This document shows positions 26,701 through 33,954 of a stretch of DNA of 64,000 nucleotides, in pieces. The first letter of the stretch is position 1. Each line of letters starts with the position of its first letter. Below the pieces are notes generated by a model. It made no database searches and had not been told where the DNA came from. It saw only the letters and a program-made list of their open reading frames with translations. This stretch comes from Pontibacter aydingkolensis (GTDB lineage Bacteria; Bacteroidota; Bacteroidia; Cytophagales; Hymenobacteraceae): contig NZ_JAHYXK010000002.1 of the NCBI RefSeq assembly GCF_019443125.1, positions 434,001-498,000 of the forward strand, in the 5' to 3' direction. The position numbers and the translations under genes are program-made.

Positions 26701-27079
26701 AACGCATTACTGTTTCGCGGCAGCGCTGGTTGTACTCCTCTACTGTGATCTTCTTGCCGATATCCTCTTTAGTAATGCCAAGTTCTTTCTCTACCTGAAG
26801 TTCTACCGGTAAGCCGTGGGTATCCCAACCACCTTTACGGTTCACGTGGAACCCTTTCAGGGTTTTGTAGCGGCAGAATATATCTTTCACGGCACGTGCC
26901 ATTACGTGATGTATACCCGGCGTACCGTTCGCTGACGGCGGACCTTCATAAAATACGAACGGCTTGTTGCCCTCACGGGTAGCTACCGATCTTTCAAAGA
27001 TGTTGTTCTTCTTCCAGAACTCCAGTACATCCTCGCCTACTTTGGCGTAATTCAGATTTTTATACTCGTTGTACTTCAC
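23726..27079 (-). CDS. ileS: Isoleucyl-tRNA synthetase, IleRS2-like, with GIHH in place of HIGH
   Basis: 1117 residues. It charges tRNA-Ile. The class I ATP motif reads GTPGIHH, i.e. GIHH at residues 55-58 (bases 26906-26917), where most class I synthetases have HxGH: the first and third residues are exchanged. The second motif is intact (KMSKR from residue 658). The editing domain lies between them. The length and the GPPSANGTPGIHHVMARAVKDIFCRYKTLKG block fit the eukaryote-like IleRS2 type. From published work, IleRS2 is naturally tolerant of mupirocin, and the GXHH variant is reported to be extremely resistant. The gene starts 3 bp after the RND gene's stop and ends in a terminator. Confidence 0.95.
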   Translation of the reverse strand: MKYNEYKNLNYAKVGEDVLEFWKKNNIFERSVATREGNKPFVFYEGPPSANGTPGIHHVMARAVKDIFCRYKTLKGFHVNRKGGWDTHGLPVELQVEKELGITKEDIGKKITVEEYNQRCRETVMRFKGQWDDLTEKMGYWVDLNNPYITFEREYIESCWALLKRLYDKGYLYKGYTIQPYSPAAGTGLSSHELNQPGCYKMVKDTTIVAQFAVKRITRNMFLFEREDENVSILAWTTTPWTLPGNTALAVGKNIKYVKVQTYNQYTYEPISVILAKDLVSRYFNPKAADIPLVEYNSGDKLIPYKIVEQFDGSDLAGVEYHQLMPYVTPDKPAFRVIIGDYVTTEDGTGIVHISPTFGADDFRVAAQNDIPALLITDETGKQVPIVDRQGRFVDEITDFAGMYVKNYAKEDESSPEYRPTDVKIAIKLKEEGKAFKVEKYEHTYPHCWRTDMPVLYYPLDSWFIKTTAVKDRLIELNKTINWKPESTGTGRFGNWLENLVDWNLSRSRYWGTPLPIWRTEDGEEEICIGSVVELTSEIEKAVKAGVMEHFIEVPDLHRPYVDNIVLVSKSGKPMYRETDLIDVWFDSGAMPYAQWHYPLENKEIFEQNFPADFIAEGVDQTRGWFFTLHALAVMLEDSVAYKNVIANGLVLDKDGNKMSKRLGNAIDPFEMIGAYGPDAVRWYMIANAPPWDNLKFNPEGVVETQRRFFGTLQNTYSFFALYANLDKFTYAEADVPMAQRTESDRWIISKLNTLVSIVDANYEDYDPTRAARAIQDFVVDDLSNWYVRLNRKRFWKGEYNTDKIAAYQTLYTCLETIAKIAAPIAPFYMEQLYRDLNGVSNKHKEDSVHLAYYPEVENTYIDKDLEERMELAQTVSSLVHSLRKKHMIKVRQPLQRILIPVLNDRMKHQIEAVADLIMSEVNVKTIEYIDDTSGILVKKIKPNFKKLGQVFGPKMKLVAAAVQQMDQNDIAHLEREGGFEIMLADDETAVLTPDDVEISSEDIPGWLVASEGKLTVALDITITEELKQEGIARDLVNRIQNLRKDSNLEVQDKIHIYMQRAAEEVNQAVMNYSAYICAETQALTLDIVEELTSPTTLDIDDYTVLINIQTNGKAAI

Positions 27080-27082
27080 CGT

Positions 27083-29578
27083 TTACAGGTTTTTATCTTC
27101 TTCCAGAATTTCTTCTTCAAATTTTATTTTAAGCTGATTCAGGTCCAACTCTTCGTCGTCGTGCTCCAGGTAATACTCGTCGTAGTGCTCTATCAGGGCA
27201 TATGGGTCTCGTTCATACTTACCGCTGTCAAAGCTCATCAGCAAAGTTGGCAATATAATCAGGTTTGTGAATAATGCAATCAGTAAACTTACCGACATCA
27301 GCACACCAAGCGCCTTTGTACCGCCAAACTCAGAGAAAGCGAATATCACAAAGCCAAAGAACAGAATGATAGAAGTATAGATCATACTTGTACCAGCCTC
27401 TGTTAAACTAGTAGTAATGGCCCTGCTGATGTTAAAGCCATTCGACAGCAACTCACTTCTATACTTTGCCAGAAAATGAATAGAGTCGTCGATGGCTATA
27501 CCTAACGCAATGCTGAAGATGAGGGCTGTACTTGGCTTCAGTGGTATGTTGAAAAAGCCCATCAGTCCACCTGCAATTAGTAGTGGTATCATGTTCGGTA
27601 TCAGCGAAATAACCACTACCCTTACCGACTTAAACAACAAGGCGATCACAATAGTTACCAACACAAAAGCAAGTATAAGGCTACTACGCAGGTTGTTGAT
27701 AAGGTACTCGTTGCCCTTGATGAAAAGCAGTGTAGTACCGGTAAGGCTAACGGTAGTTTGGGCACCGGAGTCGTCACGGGTAAAGGTCATGGTATTGCCT
27801 GCCTCTTCCACTGTTACGCCCTCTCCGCCATAGATCTCGTGCAACTCCGGTTTAATTTTATTGATGATCAAAGTATCTAGTACCCTTGACCCGGCATCAG
27901 CAACTTTAAGCGAGATGCGTGCCTGTTGACCGGTGCTGTCTACAAATGAACGGAGCAGTCGTTGGTTAGCCCCTTCGCCTTGCTTGGCCAGGTAGCTGAA
28001 AATAAAGTTACGCTCTGTATTGTCTGGTAAACGGTAAGAACCCGGATCGCCGCCGTAAAATGCCTGTGTAGCTGTTTTTACCAAACCTACAACGGAAATA
28101 GGTGCTGAAAGTATAGGTTGCGTACGCAGGAAGTTCTCCAGTTGGTTTAGCTTACCCAGGTTTGGCAGTCGCATCACACCCTGCTTTACGCCGGTGTCTA
28201 CAATAATCTCCAGCGGCATTACCCCGTTAAAGTGGTTCTCGAAAAAGGCAAGATCGGCATTTACGCTGCTTTCTTCCGGCAAATCGTCTACCATATAGGA
28301 AACAGTCTTTACCTTATAAATACCCCACAACGAAAGTACTAAAGTTAAAATGGTAAAGAAGTATACCAAGTGCCGCTTCTCGTGTACAATGTAGTCGATG
28401 AATTCTAGTAGCTTATTTAGTGGCTTTGCGTTGAGGTGGCGCAGTTGCCTTGCTGTTGGCGGCGGTAAGTAAGAGAACACCACCGGTATCAGTACAATGC
28501 TGATGATGAACGTGACAAAGATGTTAATACCAGCCACCACGCCAAATTCGTAAAGTATGGCTACCTGCGTAAAAGTAAACACTACAAAACCAATGGCTGT
28601 GGTTGTGTTTGTTACCAGGTTTACCACTCCTATCTTGCTGATGACTCTTGAAAGCGCTAGTATCTTGTTACCATGCTTGCGGTAATCGTAATGGTAGCGC
28701 GTAAGCAGGTAAGTAGAGTTTGGTATACCTATCACCACCAATATGGCAGGTATAAGCCCCGTGAGTAGGGATATCTTGTAGCCGAGCAAGGACAGCGTTC
28801 CCAGCACCCACACCACCACAATGCTGATCATCAGCAGTGGGAACAGCACAGCGTATAAGGACCTGAAAAAGATAAACAGCGTAACGCCTGTTACTAACAA
28901 AGCCAGCAGCAGGAACATTTTCATCTCGGCTGCTACTTTGGTCGTCATCACAGCACGCACAAAAGGCAGACCAGCGTAGTGCAGTTTTATACCTGTACTT
29001 TTAGAAAAGGTCTCTGTATGCTCCGTTATGTTGTCCATTACCTCACCGCGACGGGCCGAGTTCAGAAACTCCGGCTCAACGGTAATGGCAATCAGTGTGG
29101 CTCCTGTTTTATCGTTGATGATCTGGCCGTCGTAGAATCCCTGGTTGCGCACTACTTTCAGGAGGCTATCTAGCTGTGGCTGTGTTCCCGGGAAGGCATC
29201 AAAGATCTGGGAAGTAGTGAATTTACGTTCTGCAGTATCTTTTACAACTTGTACCAGGTTTGGTAACGAGATTACAGCCTTCACTCCTTCTACCTGCGCC
29301 AGATGCTCCGATAAAGCCTTTAGCTCCTTAAAATTCTCGAGCTTATATACTTTATTGTCCTGCATGCCCACCACCAGAATGTTGCCATCCTCGCCGAAGG
29401 TTTGCTTAAAGCGCTGGAAGTACTGCATGTCCACGTCGTCCTGCGACACGACATTGGCAAAATCGTAAGACATTTCTGCATCTTTGGCTTTATAGGCCAT
29501 AAATGCAGTAAGCATGGCTAAGACGATAAGCAGCCTTAACCTGTTTTTAATTATAAAAATGGCAATCTTATTCCACAT
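27083..29578 (-). CDS. RND-superfamily (MMPL-type) exporter
   Basis: 831 residues with the duplicated RND plan: one N-terminal helix, a periplasmic loop, five helices (about 215-370), an amphipathic connector, then a second helix-loop-five-helix half (about 645-785). The TM4 equivalents carry the GIPNSTYLLTRYHYDYRKHG and ALGIAIDDSIHFLAKYRSEL motifs, including the acidic pair (IDDSIHF) expected for proton coupling. It belongs to the 'predicted exporter of the RND superfamily' group (MMPL/SSD-like) that moves lipids or hopanoids; the cargo is unknown. The C-terminal 45 residues are acidic and cytoplasmic. It is cotranscribed with ileS, 3 bp downstream. Confidence 0.9.
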   Translation of the reverse strand: MWNKIAIFIIKNRLRLLIVLAMLTAFMAYKAKDAEMSYDFANVVSQDDVDMQYFQRFKQTFGEDGNILVVGMQDNKVYKLENFKELKALSEHLAQVEGVKAVISLPNLVQVVKDTAERKFTTSQIFDAFPGTQPQLDSLLKVVRNQGFYDGQIINDKTGATLIAITVEPEFLNSARRGEVMDNITEHTETFSKSTGIKLHYAGLPFVRAVMTTKVAAEMKMFLLLALLVTGVTLFIFFRSLYAVLFPLLMISIVVVWVLGTLSLLGYKISLLTGLIPAILVVIGIPNSTYLLTRYHYDYRKHGNKILALSRVISKIGVVNLVTNTTTAIGFVVFTFTQVAILYEFGVVAGINIFVTFIISIVLIPVVFSYLPPPTARQLRHLNAKPLNKLLEFIDYIVHEKRHLVYFFTILTLVLSLWGIYKVKTVSYMVDDLPEESSVNADLAFFENHFNGVMPLEIIVDTGVKQGVMRLPNLGKLNQLENFLRTQPILSAPISVVGLVKTATQAFYGGDPGSYRLPDNTERNFIFSYLAKQGEGANQRLLRSFVDSTGQQARISLKVADAGSRVLDTLIINKIKPELHEIYGGEGVTVEEAGNTMTFTRDDSGAQTTVSLTGTTLLFIKGNEYLINNLRSSLILAFVLVTIVIALLFKSVRVVVISLIPNMIPLLIAGGLMGFFNIPLKPSTALIFSIALGIAIDDSIHFLAKYRSELLSNGFNISRAITTSLTEAGTSMIYTSIILFFGFVIFAFSEFGGTKALGVLMSVSLLIALFTNLIILPTLLMSFDSGKYERDPYALIEHYDEYYLEHDDEELDLNQLKIKFEEEILEEDKNL

Positions 29579-29595
29579 GATCTGCTACAATTCGG

Positions 29596-29603
29596 CAAAG
29601 GTA
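29596..29603 (-). promoter_or_regulatory. Probable -7 element (TACCTTTG) of the RND-ileS unit
   Basis: TACCTTTG on the minus strand matches TAnnTTTG and lies 17 bp before the RND start codon. A TTTG at -33 is not visible at the right spacing, so confidence is limited. Confidence 0.4.
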
Positions 29604-29680
29604 GGCAATTTTGGTTTGCCATGTGGCTTAGAAAGTATAAACCTTGCCGGAAACTGCAGACTTTGAAGGGGCTACAAAGC

Positions 29681-29714
29681 AAAAGGAGCAGCACCTGAAC
29701 ATCGGAGCTGCTCC
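29681..29714 (-). terminator. Rho-independent terminator after the 55-aa gene
   Basis: GGAGCAGC and GCTGCTCC (29685-29692 and 29707-29714) form an 8-bp stem. On the minus strand it is followed by TTTTGCTTTG. It lies 20 bp beyond the stop of 29734-29901 and supports that small gene being real. Confidence 0.7.
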
Positions 29715-29733
29715 ACTTCCAGTTGTTTATACT

Positions 29734-29901
29734 TTAGCTTTTACTCGTAGAAGATTTAGAATTGGATGACTTGTTTTTAGGAACACAGTTTGGTACTTCT
29801 TTGCCATCTTTCTTCTTTGTTCCTACAGCCTCATAGCCTTTCCAGCACGGATTATTATCTTTTAAACTGTTACTGCTATTTGATTTTGATGAATTAGCCA
29901 T
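29734..29901 (-). CDS. 55-residue protein with a CWKGY...NCVP two-cysteine motif
   Basis: ATG at 29901, stop at 29734, 55 residues. The core reads CWKGYEAVGTKKKDGKEV, then PNCVP, bounded by serine/asparagine/lysine-rich tails at both ends. The motif C-W-x-G-Y-x3-G-x-K-x-K-x-G-x2-V-x-N-C-V is one I recognise from small proteins of tailed phages and scattered bacteria. The two cysteines could form a disulfide or half of a zinc site. There is no signal peptide. The gene has its own terminator and about 375 bp of upstream DNA. The function is unknown. Confidence 0.7.
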   Translation of the reverse strand: MANSSKSNSSNSLKDNNPCWKGYEAVGTKKKDGKEVPNCVPKNKSSNSKSSTSKS

Positions 29902-30280
29902 TTCTAATTTGCGTTGGTTTCACCTATACATACGAATGGCTGTTTATGCGCAGTTTTATCAATTTGCCAACCTTGCTTTTGTTTTAGTTAATCATCAAAA
30001 CAATGACGTTACAGGCTGTTGAAAAGAATTCAATAATATTATTTCTGACCTTATCATAGCTATTTTACCTACAGCTTTCAACAGCTTTTGCTCGTTCAAT
30101 TACGCATAAATTTTAATATTCCTGAGCACCTGTTTTTCCTACCAACCTCTGTGAATAACTGCTTTGCAAAACTTGTGTAATTTCCTTTTATCGAATATTT
30201 ACCCATTTTATTCACATGTAACCCACCTGATAAGATACCCAAATATGAGCAAGTATAGGTTTAACTATATTTTACATAAG
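29902..30280. other. AT-rich gene-free stretch with two consensus DnaA boxes
   Basis: Between the 55-aa gene and the MscS gene. TGTGAATAA at 30150-30158 (TTATTCACA on the minus strand) and TTATTCACA at 30208-30216 both match TTATNCACA, and TTATACACT at 30276-30284 misses by one base. An AT-rich block (AATTCAATAATATTATTT, near 30028) precedes them. The words GCTGTTGAAA and TTTCAACAGC (about 30014 and 30076) form an inverted repeat. This could be a DnaA-regulated region or part of an origin; see findings. Confidence 0.35.
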
Positions 30281-31966
30281 TTATACACTTTCGGACATAA
30301 TAGCATCTTTTTGCACTTTCTGTCGGATCTGCTCGACTCTAAATGAAGGTGCTTGATAGTCTTGTGGCAGGTAGTGTGCAGGTATGGTTACTGTATTGCC
30401 ATCGCGCTGTGCCCGATAGTGTGGCGATAGTATTTCAATACCAGCTTCATTAAACTTGTCCTGTATGTTCTGGTGGATATCGGAGTAGATCTGAGACATG
30501 TTACCTGCTTTAAAAGTATAGGCATTTAGCTGGTAAGCGACGTAAAAATCTTCCAGGCTGGTTTGCAGCACAAACGGGCTTGGCGTTTTTTCGATGTTAG
30601 AACAGGCCAGGGCAGCGTCTATTAAAGCCTGGTGTACTTTTGGCCATGGCACATCATACCCGATGGTAACTGTAGTATGCAGCACCAAACCTTTCTCGCT
30701 TTGCTCGCTGCAGGTTGTAAAGTTAGTAGTATGGTTATTAAGGATCATAGCGTTGGGAATGGTAATGTCTTCGTTCTTTGTGGTTCGCACCCTAGTAACG
30801 AGCAACGTTTTTTCCAGCACATCCCCTGTTATATCCCCTATTTTAATTCGGTCTCCTATCTTAAAAGAACGCATATAGGTAAGCACCAAACCTGCTACCA
30901 TATTGGCAATGGCCGACGACGAACCCAGCGAGAAAAGTATACCCAGGAAAACCGATACGCCCTGGAAAACTGCTGAATCTGATCCAGGCAAGTATGGCCA
31001 GATCACCACGAACATAAAAGCATAAAGCAGAAAGCGTACGATGTTATAAGTTGGCTTAGCCCAGTCTTTGTAAAAGCCAGGAACCTCCAATTTACCCTCT
31101 TCCACTTCGTTTGCCAGGAAGCGCAGGAACTTTACTACATAATGCGTTACTACTACAATTACCAGTATGGTAAGCAGGTTGGGGATGTAGTTTACCAACC
31201 CGAACACGATCTGGCTAAGCGGACTGATGATATATGAAAGTAATGTTTCGGCGTAGCCCTGCGTCCAGGGGAAGATGCTGAACAGCACTGGCAAAAGGAT
31301 GTAGAAAAGTATGAATACGGTAACTACCTTTATGAACTTTACAACTGCCAATAAAACTGCAGCTTCGCGCTCCGGCGTGAGCATTTCGTAGTTCTTTACC
31401 TTCAGGCCTTTTAATCGCTTGCCTTGCTGCTCTTCTACTTTTTGGAAGAGGTACTGAAACAACCGGTTCACATACTTCATCAAGAAGTAGAAGATAATGA
31501 GTACCAAGATAGCTAAACCTATTTCCAGAGCAATGGTACGCAAGCTGTTCTGCTTTGCAGATTCGGAAACTGAAGTCCTTATTTTAGCGGCATACAGTTC
31601 TGCCAGTTCTTCGCGGGGCCTTTCGGCAAATGTCGCATCGGCTTCTGTTACGCTTATAATTACCCTGTCCAGGTATGTAATATCAGTGGTAAGCACATGG
31701 TCCACTACATTTACAGAGTCTTCAGAAAAGAGGTGTTCACCGGCCAGTTCTTTTACTCTTCTGCTTATGGCTGCAGCGCGTTCTTCTTTACTGAACGAGC
31801 CAACCGGATTATAAACATATAATAAAGTATCGCGGTCAAGTATAACTGGTGCTCCTTGTATGGATGGTATTGGCTGCTCCTGGGCAGTTACAGTATTTTC
31901 TTGTGCAAAGCCCTGGCTGAATACCAGCAAGGCAAAAAGGCACAATAAGAGTTTGGTAATTCGCAT
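30281..31966 (-). CDS. MscS-family mechanosensitive channel
   Basis: 561 residues: signal peptide (MRITKLLLCLFALLVFSQGFAQ), a ~110-residue periplasmic domain, membrane helices (about 146-165, 207-235, 250-275, 300-325), and then the pore-lining TM3 and beta domain. The MscS signature is GVSVFLGILFSLGSSSAIANMVAGLVLTYMRSFKIGDRIKIGDITGDV, followed by TRVRTTKNEDITIPNAMI. It opens under membrane tension to release solutes. The N-terminal periplasmic domain makes it larger than E. coli MscS (286 aa), as is usual for Bacteroidetes homologues. No partner gene. Confidence 0.92.
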   Translation of the reverse strand: MRITKLLLCLFALLVFSQGFAQENTVTAQEQPIPSIQGAPVILDRDTLLYVYNPVGSFSKEERAAAISRRVKELAGEHLFSEDSVNVVDHVLTTDITYLDRVIISVTEADATFAERPREELAELYAAKIRTSVSESAKQNSLRTIALEIGLAILVLIIFYFLMKYVNRLFQYLFQKVEEQQGKRLKGLKVKNYEMLTPEREAAVLLAVVKFIKVVTVFILFYILLPVLFSIFPWTQGYAETLLSYIISPLSQIVFGLVNYIPNLLTILVIVVVTHYVVKFLRFLANEVEEGKLEVPGFYKDWAKPTYNIVRFLLYAFMFVVIWPYLPGSDSAVFQGVSVFLGILFSLGSSSAIANMVAGLVLTYMRSFKIGDRIKIGDITGDVLEKTLLVTRVRTTKNEDITIPNAMILNNHTTNFTTCSEQSEKGLVLHTTVTIGYDVPWPKVHQALIDAALACSNIEKTPSPFVLQTSLEDFYVAYQLNAYTFKAGNMSQIYSDIHQNIQDKFNEAGIEILSPHYRAQRDGNTVTIPAHYLPQDYQAPSFRVEQIRQKVQKDAIMSESV

Positions 31967-32050
31967 TCCCGGAAATGTTGTTGAATCCTTTAAACTACAA
32001 AAAATTTCCGATTATGCATTTTGCTTATATCCTTGGCTTTACTTTTTACA

Positions 32051-32059
32051 TGTGGATAA
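32051..32059 (-). promoter_or_regulatory. Consensus DnaA box
   Basis: TTATCCACA on the minus strand, in the 252-bp gap between the MscS gene and glyS. A single box can be chance (about two TTATNCACA matches are expected in a window of this size), but it is one of three intergenic matches within 2 kb. Confidence 0.35.
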
Positions 32060-32162
32060 TCTGCAATAAATCGCCTTCTCCATTGCTTATGAAAGTATTC
32101 AGGCAATATTATAAGACTCACCTTTGAGGAAAATTTAAAGCGAAGGTTTGTATCATTTAAAC

Positions 32163-32195
32163 AAAAAAAGGCAGCATGGTTCCCCATACTGCCTC
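32163..32195 (-). terminator. Rho-independent terminator after glyS
   Basis: GGCAG-ATGG pairs with CCAT-CTGCC (32170-32193). On the minus strand it is followed by TTTTTTTG. Three tandem TATACTT copies lie between it and the glyS stop. Confidence 0.8.
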
Positions 32196-32198
32196 TCT

Positions 32199-32220
32199 TA
32201 TACTTTATACTTTTATACTT
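32199..32220. repeat. Three tandem TATACTT heptamers
   Basis: TATACTT at 32199-32205, 32206-32212 and 32214-32220: the window-wide heptamer in its densest cluster, between the glyS stop and its terminator. Confidence 0.8.
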
Positions 32221-33721
32221 AAGCCAGCTTCTCGAAGATGCTCTTAAAGCTAACAGCTTTGTTTATGTAATTGTGCAATTCGCTGATTGGCATACGCACC
32301 TGCTCACGGCTGTCGCGGTCACGAACGGTAACGGTATTATCCTCCAGCGTCTGGTGGTCTACGGCGATACAGAACGGTGTACCGATCAGGTCCTGGCGGG
32401 TGTAGCGTTTACCGATGCTGTCGCGCTCTTCATAAATCATGTTGAAATCATACTTCAACGAGTCGAAGATCTCAGTTGCTTTCTCTGGCAGGCCGTCTTT
32501 TTTGGTAAGCGGAAGTATAGCTGCCTTTACCGGAGCCAAAGCCGGGTGGAACTTCAGGAACGTTCGCGATTTAGTGCTGTCACCTTCCACGATCTCCTCT
32601 TCTGTGTAGGCATTGCAAAGCGTCATCAGGAACAGGCGGTCTGCTCCGGCTGATGTTTCGATCACGTAAGGAATGTAATTACCGTATGGTTTGCCTTCTT
32701 CGTTCAGGTCGTTGTCGAAGTACTGCATTTTCTTGCGGCTCAACTCTTGGTGCTGGGTCAGGTCAAAATCGGTACGGGAGTGAATGCCTTCTACTTCTTT
32801 AAAACCAAACGGGAAACGGTACTCGATATCTACAGCAGCGTTGGCATAGTGGGCCAGCTTTTCGTGGTCGTGGTAACGCAGGCTTTCTGCCGGAATACCA
32901 ATGGCTAAATGCCATGCCTTACGTGCTTCCTTCCATTTTTCGTACCACTCCATCTCCGTGCCAGGGCGAACAAAGAATTGCATCTCCATTTGCTCAAACT
33001 CACGCATTCTAAAGATGAACTGGCGCGCCACAATCTCGTTACGGAAAGCTTTACCGATCTGAGCAATACCGAATGGCACTTTCATGCGGCCTGTCTTCTG
33101 CACGTTCAGGAAGTTCACGAAAATACCCTGCGCTGTTTCAGGGCGCAGGTAAATTGTCTGAGATTCTTCGGCTACAGAACCAACCTGCGTAGAGAACATC
33201 AAGTTAAACTGGCGTACATCTGTCCAGTTAGCTGTACCAGAGATCGGGCATTTGATGCCTTCGCTGATGATCAATTCACGAACGCCATCCAGGTTTTCGT
33301 CTTCCAGCAACTTACCCATTTCAGCTAGTAAGGCACCGGCTTCTTCTACCCTTCCCTCTGCCTCGTACTGGGCGGCTTTATCTTCTATCAGCACATCGGC
33401 ACGGTAGCGTTTCTTCGAGTCTTTGTTATCGATCATCGGATCGTTAAAGCTGTCTACGTGTCCGGATGCTTTCCAAACCAGCGGGTGCATAAAGATGGCA
33501 GCGTCCAAACCAACTACGTTCTGGTTCAGCTGCGTCATGCATTTCCACCACAGGTTTTTGATGTTGTTCTTCAGTTCTACACCCATCTGGCCATAATCGT
33601 AAACAGCCTGCAGGCCATCGTAGATATCGCTGGAAGAGAATACAAAACCATACTCCTTTGCGTGGGAGATAATATCTTTTAACTGTGCGTTTTCCACAGT
33701 AGCTTTTTCTTGTGTCGCCAT
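32219..33721 (-). CDS. glyS: Glycyl-tRNA synthetase, dimeric eukaryote-like type
   Basis: 500 residues, class II synthetase of the alpha-2 type (COG0423). N-terminal motif 1 region with FSSSDIYDGLQAVYDYGQMGVELKNNIKNLWWK, motif 2 with FRNEIVARQFIFRMREFEQMEMQFF, motif 3 near the C-terminus, then an anticodon-binding domain (APVKAAILPLTKKDGLPEKATEIFDSL). It charges tRNA-Gly. E. coli uses an unrelated alpha-2/beta-2 enzyme; this form is usual in Bacteroidetes. A TATCTTTG element ends four bases before the ATG, so a leaderless or nearly leaderless transcript is possible. Confidence 0.95.
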   Translation of the reverse strand: MATQEKATVENAQLKDIISHAKEYGFVFSSSDIYDGLQAVYDYGQMGVELKNNIKNLWWKCMTQLNQNVVGLDAAIFMHPLVWKASGHVDSFNDPMIDNKDSKKRYRADVLIEDKAAQYEAEGRVEEAGALLAEMGKLLEDENLDGVRELIISEGIKCPISGTANWTDVRQFNLMFSTQVGSVAEESQTIYLRPETAQGIFVNFLNVQKTGRMKVPFGIAQIGKAFRNEIVARQFIFRMREFEQMEMQFFVRPGTEMEWYEKWKEARKAWHLAIGIPAESLRYHDHEKLAHYANAAVDIEYRFPFGFKEVEGIHSRTDFDLTQHQELSRKKMQYFDNDLNEEGKPYGNYIPYVIETSAGADRLFLMTLCNAYTEEEIVEGDSTKSRTFLKFHPALAPVKAAILPLTKKDGLPEKATEIFDSLKYDFNMIYEERDSIGKRYTRQDLIGTPFCIAVDHQTLEDNTVTVRDRDSREQVRMPISELHNYINKAVSFKSIFEKLA

Positions 33722-33725
33722 GCTG

Positions 33726-33733
33726 CAAAGATA
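33726..33733 (-). promoter_or_regulatory. -7-like element (TATCTTTG) directly before the glyS start codon
   Basis: On the minus strand TATCTTTG is followed by CAGC and the ATG. Initiation about seven bases downstream of the element would fall on or just inside the start codon. No -33 TTTG is visible at the expected distance. Confidence 0.35.
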
Positions 33734-33954
33734 GCTTATTAGAGTTTTATAATGCCATTATGTGTTTACAGATTTTAAGCAGAGGCATTTATACTTTCTA
33801 ATTTATACTTCAGTTACCTTATTTCCTTTATTTGGAGCACATACAGATCTAAAATCAGCTGTGTTAACAATTTCTTAATATAAGGTTTGGGCGCGTTCGA
33901 AAGTTTTTGAGGTAACTTGCACAGTTTTTGATTTCTCATCCAACTTTTACTTAA

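Noticed and set aside
26839-26854. parS-like CGGTTCACGTGGAACC
   Set aside because: At least three mismatches and inside ileS coding sequence (HVNRKGG).
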